A stretch of 12,871 bases of DNA from JBQTIP01 sp052388025. GTDB lineage: Bacteria; Actinomycetota; UBA4738; HRBIN12. The stretch covers positions 1 through 12,871 of the forward strand of contig JBQTIP010000231.1 in NCBI GenBank assembly GCA_052388025.1, written 5' to 3'. The notes beneath the pieces are model-generated. The model saw only the letters and a program-made list of their open reading frames with translations, did not search any database and was not told the DNA's origin. Position 1 is the first letter of the stretch; each line of letters opens with the position of its first letter. This document shows, one piece after another, positions 1-6,502 of this stretch. Made by a program: the position numbers and the translations under genes.

Positions 1-795
1 CGCGACCTCGAAGGCTGGGACCGGCGCTCCCAGGCTGCGAGCTACATCGAGGACGATCCGGGCGTCCTTGCGGAGCAGGCCGGCGCGGAATCCCGGCTTG
101 AAGTCGCCGTTCAGCATCCGCTTGCCGTGGAGATCGAGGATCTTGCTGCCGGCGAACCCGCCGAGGAGCGCCTCGCGAACCTTCGCCGGATCCACCCGGG
201 CCTTGGCGGCCAGCACCAGCGCCTCGCCGACGGTCTCGATCGTGGACCCGACCACGAGCTGATTGCACGCCTTGGCGATCTGGCCCGCGCCGGACTGTCC
301 AACGTGCACGATGTTCCTCCCCATGGCCTCGAACAGCGGCAGCGCGCGCTCGAAGGCCTCGGGGGAGCCGCCCACCATGATCGAGAGCGTCCCCTCGATC
401 GCCCCCACCTCGCCGCCCGACACCGGTGCGTCCAGGAGGGCGACGTCCTGGGCGCCAAGCGTCTCGGCGAACCGGCGGGTGGCCAATGGGTCGATCGTGC
501 TCATATCGATCACGAGGGATCCGGGGCCGGCGGATCCGGCCACGCCGTCCTCACCGAAGAGGACCAGATCTACATCCGGAGTGTCCGGCAGCATCGTAAT
601 CACGATGGGAGCGGCGGAGGCCACCCCTGAGGGAGAGGGGACCCGGGTGGCCCCCGCCGCCACCAGCTCGTCGACCGGCCCGGGCGACCGGGAGTGCACG
701 ACCAGCGGGAAACCCGCCCGGAGCAGGTTGCTCGCCATCGGCCGGCCCATGATCCCGAGCCCGATGAAACCGATCGGCGACGGTGCAGAGCTCAA
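1..795 (-). CDS. 2-hydroxy-3-oxopropionate reductase / 3-hydroxyisobutyrate dehydrogenase family protein (3' end cut by window)
   Basis: This is a cytosolic NAD(P)-dependent beta-hydroxyacid dehydrogenase that interconverts a 3-hydroxyacid and its semialdehyde. The 265 visible residues hold an N-terminal Rossmann motif (IGFIGLGIMGRPMASN, about 8-23), the substrate-loop motif DAPVSGG (122-128) and the catalytic helix GAGQIAKACNQ with Lys175 and Asn178. The family is usually about 290-300 residues, so roughly 30 residues lie beyond position 1. I place the start at TTG 795-793, because TTGA there overlaps the TGA stop of the upstream aminotransferase (792-794) and the Rossmann strand begins seven codons later; this implies translational coupling. 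Substrate is not decided by sequence: tartronate semialdehyde, methylmalonate semialdehyde, malonate semialdehyde or succinate semialdehyde are all used by relatives. Its place directly behind an aminotransferase suggests it handles the aldehyde that enzyme makes. Confidence 0.9.
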   Translation of the reverse strand, partial: MSSAPSPIGFIGLGIMGRPMASNLLRAGFPLVVHSRSPGPVDELVAAGATRVPSPSGVASAAPIVITMLPDTPDVDLVLFGEDGVAGSAGPGSLVIDMSTIDPLATRRFAETLGAQDVALLDAPVSGGEVGAIEGTLSIMVGGSPEAFERALPLFEAMGRNIVHVGQSGAGQIAKACNQLVVGSTIETVGEALVLAAKARVDPAKVREALLGGFAGSKILDLHGKRMLNGDFKPGFRAGLLRKDARIVLDVARSLGAPVPAFEVA

Positions 796-2120
796 GCGCG
801 GACCGCCGTGTCGGCGATCTCGAGCGCGGCGTCGATGACCGCGAAACCCTCCGCCAGCTGTTCCTCGTTGATGCAGAGCGGCGGGTTCGTCATGACGTGG
901 TTCCAACGGACCACCGTGTAGACGCCGCGGTCGAGCAGGAACCGGTTGACCGCCGACATCTCCTCGCTCGTGCCGTTGAATGGGGCCATCGGCTCCATCG
1001 TGGTCGGGTCGCGGACCAGCTCGAGGACGCCGAAGAGCCCGAGGTTGCGCGCGAGGCCGACCGACGAGTGCTTGTCGAGCAGCTCCTGGTGGTGCCGGCG
1101 CATGACCTCGCCCATCTTGCGGGAGTTCTCGATGAGACCGTCCTCCTCGTAGACCCGGATCGTGGCGAGCGCGGCCGCGCAGGCGAGCGGGTGGCTGTTG
1201 TAGGTGAGGCCCGCCCAGAACACGTTGTCCTCGAAGTGCCGGGCGATGTGCGGTCGCATCCCGACCGCGCCGAGCGGCACGTAGCTCGACGTGAGCCCCT
1301 TGGCCATCGTGATGATGTCGGGGACCACGCCCCAGTGGTTCACGGCGAACCACTCGCCGCTACGGCCGAACCCGCTCATGACCTCGTCGGCCACCATCAC
1401 GATGCCGTACCTGTCGCAGAGCTCCCGGACGCCCTGGAGGTAGCCGTCGGGCGGGATGAGGATCCCGTTCGTGCCCGTGATGGGCTCCAGGAAGAAGGCC
1501 GCGATCGTGTCGGGGCCTTCCAGCTGGATCGTCTCCTCCAGGTACCGAAGCGCGGTCTCGGCGTCGTCGGCCGGCTGCGCGGTGCCGTGATACGGATCGA
1601 GCACGTGGACGACGCCGGGGATCCCCGGCTCGTTCGGCCACCTGCGCGGGTCGCCGGTGAGCGTGACCGCAGCGCCCGTCGCCCCGTGATAGGAGCGGTA
1701 CCGGGCGATGATCTTGTGCCGTCCGGTGACCATCCTCGCCACCTTGATCGCGTGGTCGATCGCCTCGGCCCCACCGAGGGTGAAGAACACCTTCTCGATG
1801 TCGCCGGGCAGGATCTCGGCGAGCTTCTCCCCCAGCAGCGCCCGCGGCTCGGTCGTCATGAACGGGCTGACGTACAGGAGCTTCTCCGCCTGCCGACGGA
1901 TCGCCTCGATCACCCGCGGGTCGCCATGGCCGATGTTTACCGACCACAGCTGGCTGTTGAAGTCCAGGTAGCGCTTCCCGTCGACGTCCCAGAAGTAGAC
2001 GCCCTTCGCGTGGTCGACGGGGATGGGAGCGGCCTTCGACTGAGCCTGCCAATCGAAGATCGTGTAGCGCTTTGACAGCTCCACGATCTCCTCGGCGGAG
2101 AGCGATCGAACGGTCTGCAC
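792..2120 (-). CDS. class III (omega-amino acid type) PLP-dependent aminotransferase
   Basis: A cytosolic transaminase that moves an amino group, typically from an omega-amine such as taurine, beta-alanine or GABA, to pyruvate or 2-oxoglutarate. Counting from the GTG at 2120 it is 442 residues, normal for the family. Seen: the PLP-stacking segment with YHG (144-146), the DEV motif with Asp245 that pairs with the pyridine nitrogen, and Schiff-base Lys274 in TMAKGLTS. The N-terminal part (FDWQAQSKAAPIPV, YFWDVDGKRYLDFNSQL) resembles proteins annotated as taurine-pyruvate or taurine-2-oxoglutarate aminotransferase; that specificity is only a suggestion. The reading frame is also open from GTG 2129, but the AAGGAAG at 2129-2135 lies 8 nt before the GTG at 2120 and would overlap the earlier codon, so 2120 is preferred. 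The stop overlaps the next gene's TTG start. Confidence 0.93.
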   Translation of the reverse strand: MQTVRSLSAEEIVELSKRYTIFDWQAQSKAAPIPVDHAKGVYFWDVDGKRYLDFNSQLWSVNIGHGDPRVIEAIRRQAEKLLYVSPFMTTEPRALLGEKLAEILPGDIEKVFFTLGGAEAIDHAIKVARMVTGRHKIIARYRSYHGATGAAVTLTGDPRRWPNEPGIPGVVHVLDPYHGTAQPADDAETALRYLEETIQLEGPDTIAAFFLEPITGTNGILIPPDGYLQGVRELCDRYGIVMVADEVMSGFGRSGEWFAVNHWGVVPDIITMAKGLTSSYVPLGAVGMRPHIARHFEDNVFWAGLTYNSHPLACAAALATIRVYEEDGLIENSRKMGEVMRRHHQELLDKHSSVGLARNLGLFGVLELVRDPTTMEPMAPFNGTSEEMSAVNRFLLDRGVYTVVRWNHVMTNPPLCINEEQLAEGFAVIDAALEIADTAVRA

Positions 2121-2128
2121 GTTTCTCA

Positions 2129-2135
2129 CTTCCTT
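2129..2135 (-). promoter_or_regulatory. ribosome binding site of the aminotransferase
   Basis: The minus strand reads AAGGAAG here, 8 nt upstream of the GTG at 2120-2118. It decides between two in-frame GTG starts (2129 and 2120), since a ribosome binding here could not use the GTG that begins inside it. Confidence 0.6.
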
Positions 2136-2200
2136 TCACACGACGGGAACCCGCCCCTCAAAGTACACCGCGGCGGCATGCGACCGCGAGTGCTCGCCGA

Positions 2201-2647
2201 CTACCCTTCATGGACCATCCGGTGGATGGCCTGGAGGATGCGATCGCGCGTCGGTAGGATCTCCCTCTCAAAGATCGGCGCCGCCGGCAGCGGCGCGTCC
2301 GGCACCGCCATACACTCGTCCGCCTTCATCATCAGGAACCGCTTGTGCTGGTGCATGTGGCCGCCGCGCCCGCGGCACAGCCCCGTCTCGCGGTGGAACA
2401 GCTCCGCCGCCAGGGGCCGAAGCTGCACGCCTTTCGCGATCGCGTGGTAGTGGGCCCGGTGGGTGGACACCAGGGCGTCCGACTCCCGGAGCGTGCCGAC
2501 CATCCCCGCGGCGATGGCCTCCTGGCCGATCGCGAGGTGCATCTCTCCCGCGATCTCTCCGGCGGTGAGGGCCTCGAGCACGGCCTCATCGAACCGGCGC
2601 ATCTTCACCATGTCTCGGTACCGGTCTATGAGCGTGCGAGCGGCCAT
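2201..2647 (-). pseudogene. truncated thiamine-pyrophosphate dehydrogenase E1 alpha-subunit (N-terminal part only)
   Basis: The first ~99 of 148 residues match the N-terminus of the E1 alpha subunit of acetoin, pyruvate or branched-chain 2-oxoacid dehydrogenases: MHLAIGQEAIAAG (36-48), THRAHYHAIAKG (62-73) and RGRGGHMH (92-99), the last corresponding to the usual GKGGSMH. Intact relatives run to about 320-360 residues. The following ~200 residues, including the GDG...N motif that binds thiamine pyrophosphate through magnesium, are absent, and residues 100-148 resemble nothing I recognise. No E1 beta, E2 or E3 gene is nearby. The frame is open from ATG 2647 to TAG 2201-2203, with no clear Shine-Dalgarno. 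It sits 57 nt after the SDR and about 80 nt before the aminotransferase in the leftward cluster. Most likely a deletion remnant; a short protein with a new role is the alternative. Confidence 0.7.
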
Positions 2648-2704
2648 CCCAAACGAGAAGTGTACGGAGAGCCGAGGCGGTCCGCGACGGCGGGACGGAG
2701 GTGA

Positions 2705-3478
2705 TCAGGGGATAGCCGCCGTGTTCCCACCGTCGAGGCTGATCACCCCGCCGGTCATCGACTTCGCCCGCACGATGAAGGCCACCGCCTCAGCGACCTC
2801 CTCGGGAGCCACGATCCTTCGAAGCGGCATCGAATCCACGATCGCCTCGCGCGGGTCCGTCGTCGCTTCCATCCCTCCGTAGGATCCGCCTTGCAGGTCC
2901 CGGTAGAGGTGTTCGGTGCCCACGGGACCTGGAGCAACGGCGTTCACGCGCACCTCGGGAGCCAGGTCCACGGCAAGCTGCCGGGTGAGATTCACCACGC
3001 CACCCATCGCCGCGCAGTAGGCGCTCCACCCGCCGCGGAGTCCCGCCAGACCGGCATCCGACGCCATGGCGACGACCACCCCCCGCGCCTCCCGGAGGCG
3101 CTCGAGCGCCGCCTGCACGCAGAAGAACACCCCCTTCAGGTGGACGTCGATCGTTCGATCCCACAGCTCCTCGGTCATCTCCTCGACTGGGGCGCTCTCG
3201 TAGCTGCCCGCGTTGGCGAACAGCACGTCGATCCGCCCGAAGGCCTCCTCCGCAGCGGCCACGGTCGCCCGCGCCCCGGCCACCGTCCCGACGTCCGCGG
3301 CCACAGTGGCGAGCCGGTCCCCGGCCCGAAGCCCCCCGGCGGCGCGGTCCACGCTGGACTGGTGGAGCGCGCCGATCGTCACGTCGGCGCCGAGCGCGAG
3401 GAACAGCCTCGCGGTGGCCAGCCCGATCCCCCTCGCCCCGCCGGTGATCAGGACGGACTTCCCGTTGAGGTCCTTCAT
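2705..3478 (-). CDS. short-chain dehydrogenase/reductase with the catalytic lysine replaced by methionine
   Basis: A classical SDR by fold and length (257 residues), with the cofactor motif TGGARGIG (12-19), FANAG (87-91), Ser140 in MASDAG and Tyr154. The active-site YxxxK reads YCAAM, so Lys158 is Met (codon ATG where AAG would give Lys), and the helix alpha-4 asparagine is His113 in DVHLKG. His at the latter site occurs in other SDRs, whereas loss of the lysine, which lowers the tyrosine pKa and binds the nicotinamide ribose, normally abolishes oxidoreductase activity. The ATG at 3478 overlaps the preceding gene's TGA by four bases (ATGA), so it is translationally coupled to the flavin-dependent oxidoreductase. 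The frame is intact and the glycine motif kept, so it may still bind nucleotide as a partner subunit, or be recently inactivated. Substrate unknown. Confidence 0.93.
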   Translation of the reverse strand: MKDLNGKSVLITGGARGIGLATARLFLALGADVTIGALHQSSVDRAAGGLRAGDRLATVAADVGTVAGARATVAAAEEAFGRIDVLFANAGSYESAPVEEMTEELWDRTIDVHLKGVFFCVQAALERLREARGVVVAMASDAGLAGLRGGWSAYCAAMGGVVNLTRQLAVDLAPEVRVNAVAPGPVGTEHLYRDLQGGSYGGMEATTDPREAIVDSMPLRRIVAPEEVAEAVAFIVRAKSMTGGVISLDGGNTAAIP

Positions 3479-4491
3479 CGAGCACCCGCCCCGGCGATGG
3501 CCGCGTTCAGCCTGGGGAGCACCTCGGCGGCGAACCGCTCCAGGTGCTCGACCGCCATCCTGTGCGGGACGCCCGGCAAGCGAGGCCAGAAGACGAGCTC
3601 GTGCAGCGGGAACCGCGCGTGCAGCTCGGCGAGGCGATCGGCGATCTCGGCCGGCCGCCCGATCAGCATGCGGCGCATGAGCCGCCCGAGATCCTGGTCA
3701 TCCTCGAGGTAGCCCTCCGCGCGCCGCGCGCCCGCGTCCCACTCCGCGTACTTCCGCTGCTGGTACAGGAACGCCGGCCCCACCGTGTCCATCCACTCGC
3801 GCTCGAAGTCGTCGGAGGCCCAGACGACAGTCGCCGCGGCTAGCCGGAAGTCCTCCGGCGTGCGGCCGTGTCGCTCCAGGGCCGGCGCGATCCGCTCGCG
3901 CCAGAGCCGTGGCAGCTCGTCCTCGGGGTCGACGAACGAATACCCGTAGTGGCCGTCGCCGAGGCGGACCGCGCGGTCGATGGCTCGCTCCGCGAGGCCG
4001 CCGACGACGAGCGGGATCGGTTGCTGGATCGGCCGCACGTTGACGGGGAGCCCGTCGGGGAGCGGGTCGCCTGAGAGCCCCGGCTTGATGAACGAGATCG
4101 CCTCCTCGAGGATCCGGCCACGCCGCTCGCGAGGCACGCCGAACGCACGGAACTCGTGCGGGTAGTTCCCCGCGCCGACGCCCAGGGTGAGCCGGCCGCC
4201 CGAGAGCACGTCGACGACACAGGCCTCCTCCACCACGCGCCGGGGCTGTGCGAGCGGGAGCAGGATCACCCCCGTGCAGAGCCGCAGGCGCTTCGTCTCC
4301 CGGGCGAACGCGGCCAGGACCGGGAGCTGCGCGGGAAGGTACCCGTCGTCGACGCCGTGCTGCTCGGTCGTCCAGACGCCTCGGTAGCCGAGCCGCTCGG
4401 CAAGTCGGACCTCCCGGATGACCTGTTCGTAGTGGGCCGGGAACGGCACGCCCGGGGCGGGTCGCAGGTCCGTGTAGATGCTCGCTTCCAT
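3475..4491 (-). CDS. LLM-class (luciferase-like) flavin-dependent oxidoreductase
   Basis: A TIM-barrel flavin (FMNH2 or F420) oxidoreductase of the bacterial luciferase superfamily, 338 residues, the usual length. Diagnostic stretches are VWTTEQHGVDDGYLP (39-53), RLCTGVILLPLAQPRRVVEE and the GGRLTLGVGAGNYPHEF segment, which in relatives shapes the flavin pocket. Members oxidise or desulfonate small organics, or reduce them with F420, and sequence alone does not tell the substrate here. It is the first gene of the leftward cluster, and its TGA overlaps the ATG of the SDR behind it. No Shine-Dalgarno precedes ATG 4489-4491, and a possible -10 box lies so close that the mRNA may be leaderless or nearly so. 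Confidence 0.92.
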   Translation of the reverse strand: MEASIYTDLRPAPGVPFPAHYEQVIREVRLAERLGYRGVWTTEQHGVDDGYLPAQLPVLAAFARETKRLRLCTGVILLPLAQPRRVVEEACVVDVLSGGRLTLGVGAGNYPHEFRAFGVPRERRGRILEEAISFIKPGLSGDPLPDGLPVNVRPIQQPIPLVVGGLAERAIDRAVRLGDGHYGYSFVDPEDELPRLWRERIAPALERHGRTPEDFRLAAATVVWASDDFEREWMDTVGPAFLYQQRKYAEWDAGARRAEGYLEDDQDLGRLMRRMLIGRPAEIADRLAELHARFPLHELVFWPRLPGVPHRMAVEHLERFAAEVLPRLNAAIAGAGAR

Positions 4492-4503
4492 CGGCGCGGG
4501 CTG

Positions 4504-4533
4504 AGGCTAGCCGCCCGGCGACGAGCGGCGCAA
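4504..4533 (-). promoter_or_regulatory. candidate promoter of the leftward cluster
   Basis: The minus strand shows TTGCGC (4528-4533), an 18-bp spacer and TAGCCT (4504-4509), which fits a TANNNT -10 box. Transcription would begin only about 6 nt before the ATG of the luciferase-like gene, consistent with the missing Shine-Dalgarno. The -35 box matches the consensus at only three positions. Confidence 0.3.
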
Positions 4534-4564
4534 ACCGCCGATCACCGTTCGACCATCCAGCCGT

Positions 4565-4594
4565 TTGACCTGCCGAGGCTCGCCTCGGTAGCGT
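4565..4594 (+). promoter_or_regulatory. candidate promoter of the rightward cluster
   Basis: TTGACC (4565-4570), an 18-bp spacer and TAGCGT (4589-4594) form a good sigma-70-type promoter with a TANNNT -10 box. Predicted start near 4601, about 50 nt before the SDR start at 4652. The spacer is almost entirely filled by a perfect inverted repeat. Confidence 0.5.
4573..4588. promoter_or_regulatory. inverted repeat in promoter spacer, candidate operator
   Basis: CCGAGGC-TC-GCCTCGG: two perfect 7-bp arms around a 2-nt centre, ending exactly one base before the -10 box and beginning two bases after the -35 box. A dimeric repressor bound here would block RNA polymerase, or a MerR-type activator could use such a site because the spacer is longer than 17 bp. 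No regulator gene lies in the window. Confidence 0.45.
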
Positions 4595-4651
4595 GGCGCA
4601 AGGACCGTCGGCTTCGTGCGGCCGGCGGGCTGGTGGGGGGACGCGACGACG

Positions 4652-5434
4652 ATGACGGATGGCAAGCTCGCCGGGAAGGTCGCCGTCATCACGGGGGGCA
4701 CCTCGGGCATCGGCCGGGCCGGAGCGAGGCTCTTCGCCCGCGAGGGGGCCGGGGTCGCGATCGCCGGCCGGCGCGCCGACCAGGGGACTGAGGTCGTCCA
4801 GGAGATCCACCGGGAGACAGCGACCGACGCCGTCTTCGTGCAGGCCGACGTGGCGGATCCCGGCGACGTCGAGCGGCTGATCAAGGAGACCGAGCGCCAT
4901 TTCGGCCGTGTCGACGTCTTGTACTCGAACGCGGGAGTGCTGGCGAGCGGCACGGCACCGGAGACCGACGAGGAGACTTGGCGGCAGATCGTAGACGTGA
5001 ACCTCGGGGGACCGTTCCACCTCGCCAAGTTCGGGATCCCGGCGCTTATCCGCGCCGGGGGAGGATCGATCATCCTCACGGCTTCGGAGCTCGGGATCGT
5101 CGGCGCGAGCAAGACCGTCGCCTACTGCGCCGCGAAGGGCGGGGTCATCAACATGACCCGCGCCATGGCCATCGACTGCGCGCCCCACGCGATCCGGGTC
5201 AACTGCCTGGCCCCCGGACCGGTCGACACGCCAATGCTCACGAGCTGGTACGAGGCATCCGGCGACCCGCAGGCGTTCCGGGCGGCCCAGGAGGAGCCCG
5301 TCCTGCTCAGGCGAGCCGGCCGGCCGGAGGAGATCGCGGAGGCGGCGCTCTTCCTCGCCTCGGACGCCTCGTCGTTCATGACAGGCGCCGTCCTCGTGGT
5401 CGACGGCGGCGCCACGTCGTGGTACGGGCTGTAG
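4652..5434 (+). CDS. short-chain dehydrogenase/reductase, classical, complete active site
   Basis: A 260-residue NAD(P)-dependent oxidoreductase. From ATG 4652: cofactor motif TGGTSGIG (14-21), SNAG (92-95), catalytic tetrad Asn117 (DVNLGG), Ser145 (TASELG), Tyr158 and Lys162 (YCAAKGG), then the PGPVDTPM segment and the C-terminal TGAVLVVDGGA dimer strand. An upstream in-frame GTG at 4616 would add 12 residues unlike an SDR N-terminus, and a G-rich stretch (4634-4640) precedes ATG 4652, so the later start is used. Arg40 after the second beta strand (AGRRAD) hints at NADP(H), but this is weak. It is the first gene of the rightward cluster, reading from the promoter at 4565-4594; a 97-bp gap follows. 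Substrate unknown, likely a secondary alcohol or ketone of the same pathway. Confidence 0.94.
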   Translation: MTDGKLAGKVAVITGGTSGIGRAGARLFAREGAGVAIAGRRADQGTEVVQEIHRETATDAVFVQADVADPGDVERLIKETERHFGRVDVLYSNAGVLASGTAPETDEETWRQIVDVNLGGPFHLAKFGIPALIRAGGGSIILTASELGIVGASKTVAYCAAKGGVINMTRAMAIDCAPHAIRVNCLAPGPVDTPMLTSWYEASGDPQAFRAAQEEPVLLRRAGRPEEIAEAALFLASDASSFMTGAVLVVDGGATSWYGL

Positions 5435-5514
5435 GCATGGGCGCGAAGGCGAGGACGGTGGCCTACGGGTATCATCGACCACGAGCCGGCAGGCGGATCG
5501 TGACCACGGCGGGT

Positions 5515-5525
5515 GGAGGCTGAGG
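5515..5525 (+). promoter_or_regulatory. ribosome binding site region of the metallophosphoesterase
   Basis: GGAGG (5515-5519) and GAGG (5522-5525) precede the GTG at 5532 by 12 and 6 nt. The second spacing is the better one and supports the GTG start directly before the first beta strand of the enzyme. Confidence 0.45.
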
Positions 5526-5531
5526 CGAAGC

Positions 5532-6479
5532 GTGCGCATCTACTTCTGCTCCGACATCCACGCCTCGCGGAAGTGCTGGAAGAAGTTCCTGGCCTCGTGG
5601 AAGTTCTACGAGGCCGACCACATCGTCCTGGGCGGGGACATCACCGGCAAGTTCGTCGTCCCAATCATCGAGCAGCCGGGCGGCCACAAGACGGCGACGT
5701 TTCTGGGCGTGGAGCGCCGCGCGGAGACTGCGGATGAGCTCGAGGCTTTGAAGGTGCGCATCGCGGACGCCGGGCAGTATGCCTTCGAGACGACGCCCGA
5801 CGAGCAAGAGTACTACCGGCAGGATCAGTCCCGTATCGACGAGCTGTTCAACCGCCTCGTCGTGGACCGCGTCGAGGAGTGGGTCCGGGAGGCGGACGAG
5901 AAGCTCCGCGGGATCGACGTCCGATGCTTCGTGAGCGGGGCGAACGATGACTTCTTCGAGATCGACGAGGTCCTCGCGAGGTCCGAGGTCATCGAGGATC
6001 CCAACGGACGTGTGATCGAGCTCGAGGGCGGCTTCGAGCTGCTCGGCATGGGCTACGGGAACGTCACCCCCTGGGCCTGCCCCCGCGACGTCCCCGAGGA
6101 GGAGCTGGCGGAGCGGATCGACAAGGCGGCCGCGGGCATCCGGAACATGGATCGGGCCATCTTCAGCCTCCACGTCCCGCCGCTCGGGAGCGGGCTGGAT
6201 GTCGCGCCCAAGCTAGATGAGTACCTCCGGCCGCGGGTCGGCGCGGTGGGGCTCGAGATGGTCCCCGTCGGGAGCACCGCCACCCGGGACGCAATCAAGA
6301 AGTTCCGACCGATGGTCGGCCTGCACGGGCACATCCACGAGTCGAAGGGCGTGAAGAAGCTCGACGGCGTGACGATCGCGAACCCGGGGAGCGAGTACGG
6401 GGAGGGGATCCTAGACGGCCTGCTCGTCGACATCGACCCGAAGAAGGGACTCCAGAACGTGCAGTTGGTGACCGGGTAG
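5532..6479 (+). CDS. Icc-related metallophosphoesterase
   Basis: A calcineurin-like dinuclear-metal phosphoesterase of 315 residues. All metal-site motifs are seen in order: SDIH (Asp8, His10), GGDITG (Asp36), GAND (Asn138, Asp139; the usual GN is AN here), LHVPP (His214) and GLHGHIH (His265, His267, His269). The overall pattern, including NVTPWACPRDV (177-187), SGLDVAPKLDEYLRP and ANPGSEYGEG near the end, recalls the family often labelled COG2129 in archaea and Chloroflexota, from memory and not checked. The natural substrate of that family is not established as far as I know. It lies between an SDR and the permease, 23 nt before the latter, so it is probably cotranscribed, but a role in the same pathway (cyclic nucleotide or phosphorylated intermediate hydrolysis) is a guess. 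Confidence 0.92.
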   Translation: MRIYFCSDIHASRKCWKKFLASWKFYEADHIVLGGDITGKFVVPIIEQPGGHKTATFLGVERRAETADELEALKVRIADAGQYAFETTPDEQEYYRQDQSRIDELFNRLVVDRVEEWVREADEKLRGIDVRCFVSGANDDFFEIDEVLARSEVIEDPNGRVIELEGGFELLGMGYGNVTPWACPRDVPEEELAERIDKAAAGIRNMDRAIFSLHVPPLGSGLDVAPKLDEYLRPRVGAVGLEMVPVGSTATRDAIKKFRPMVGLHGHIHESKGVKKLDGVTIANPGSEYGEGILDGLLVDIDPKKGLQNVQLVTG

Positions 6480-6488
6480 GGGGAGAGA

Positions 6489-6494
6489 AAGGAG
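6489..6494 (+). promoter_or_regulatory. ribosome binding site of the permease
   Basis: AAGGAG, 8 nt before ATG 6503, the strongest Shine-Dalgarno in the window. It implies the permease is translated independently of the upstream gene. Confidence 0.65.
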
Positions 6495-6502
6495 CTCGTG
6501 CC

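Noticed and set aside
783..2075. Plus-strand 430-codon open frame
   Set aside because: Antisense shadow of the aminotransferase; Arg/Glu/Val/Asp-rich with no recognisable motif.
2201..2500. E1-alpha truncation explained by a frameshift
   Set aside because: The other two minus-strand frames here show no thiamine-binding motif, and there is not enough sequence before the aminotransferase to hold the missing 200 residues.
5470..5475. TATCAT as an internal promoter for the metallophosphoesterase
   Set aside because: No -35-like hexamer at 16-18 bp and no extended -10; left as unproven.
3698..5539. Minus-strand 613-codon open frame
   Set aside because: Low-complexity Arg/Pro/Ala translation lying over the luciferase-like gene and antisense to an SDR with a complete active site; typical of high-GC shadow frames.
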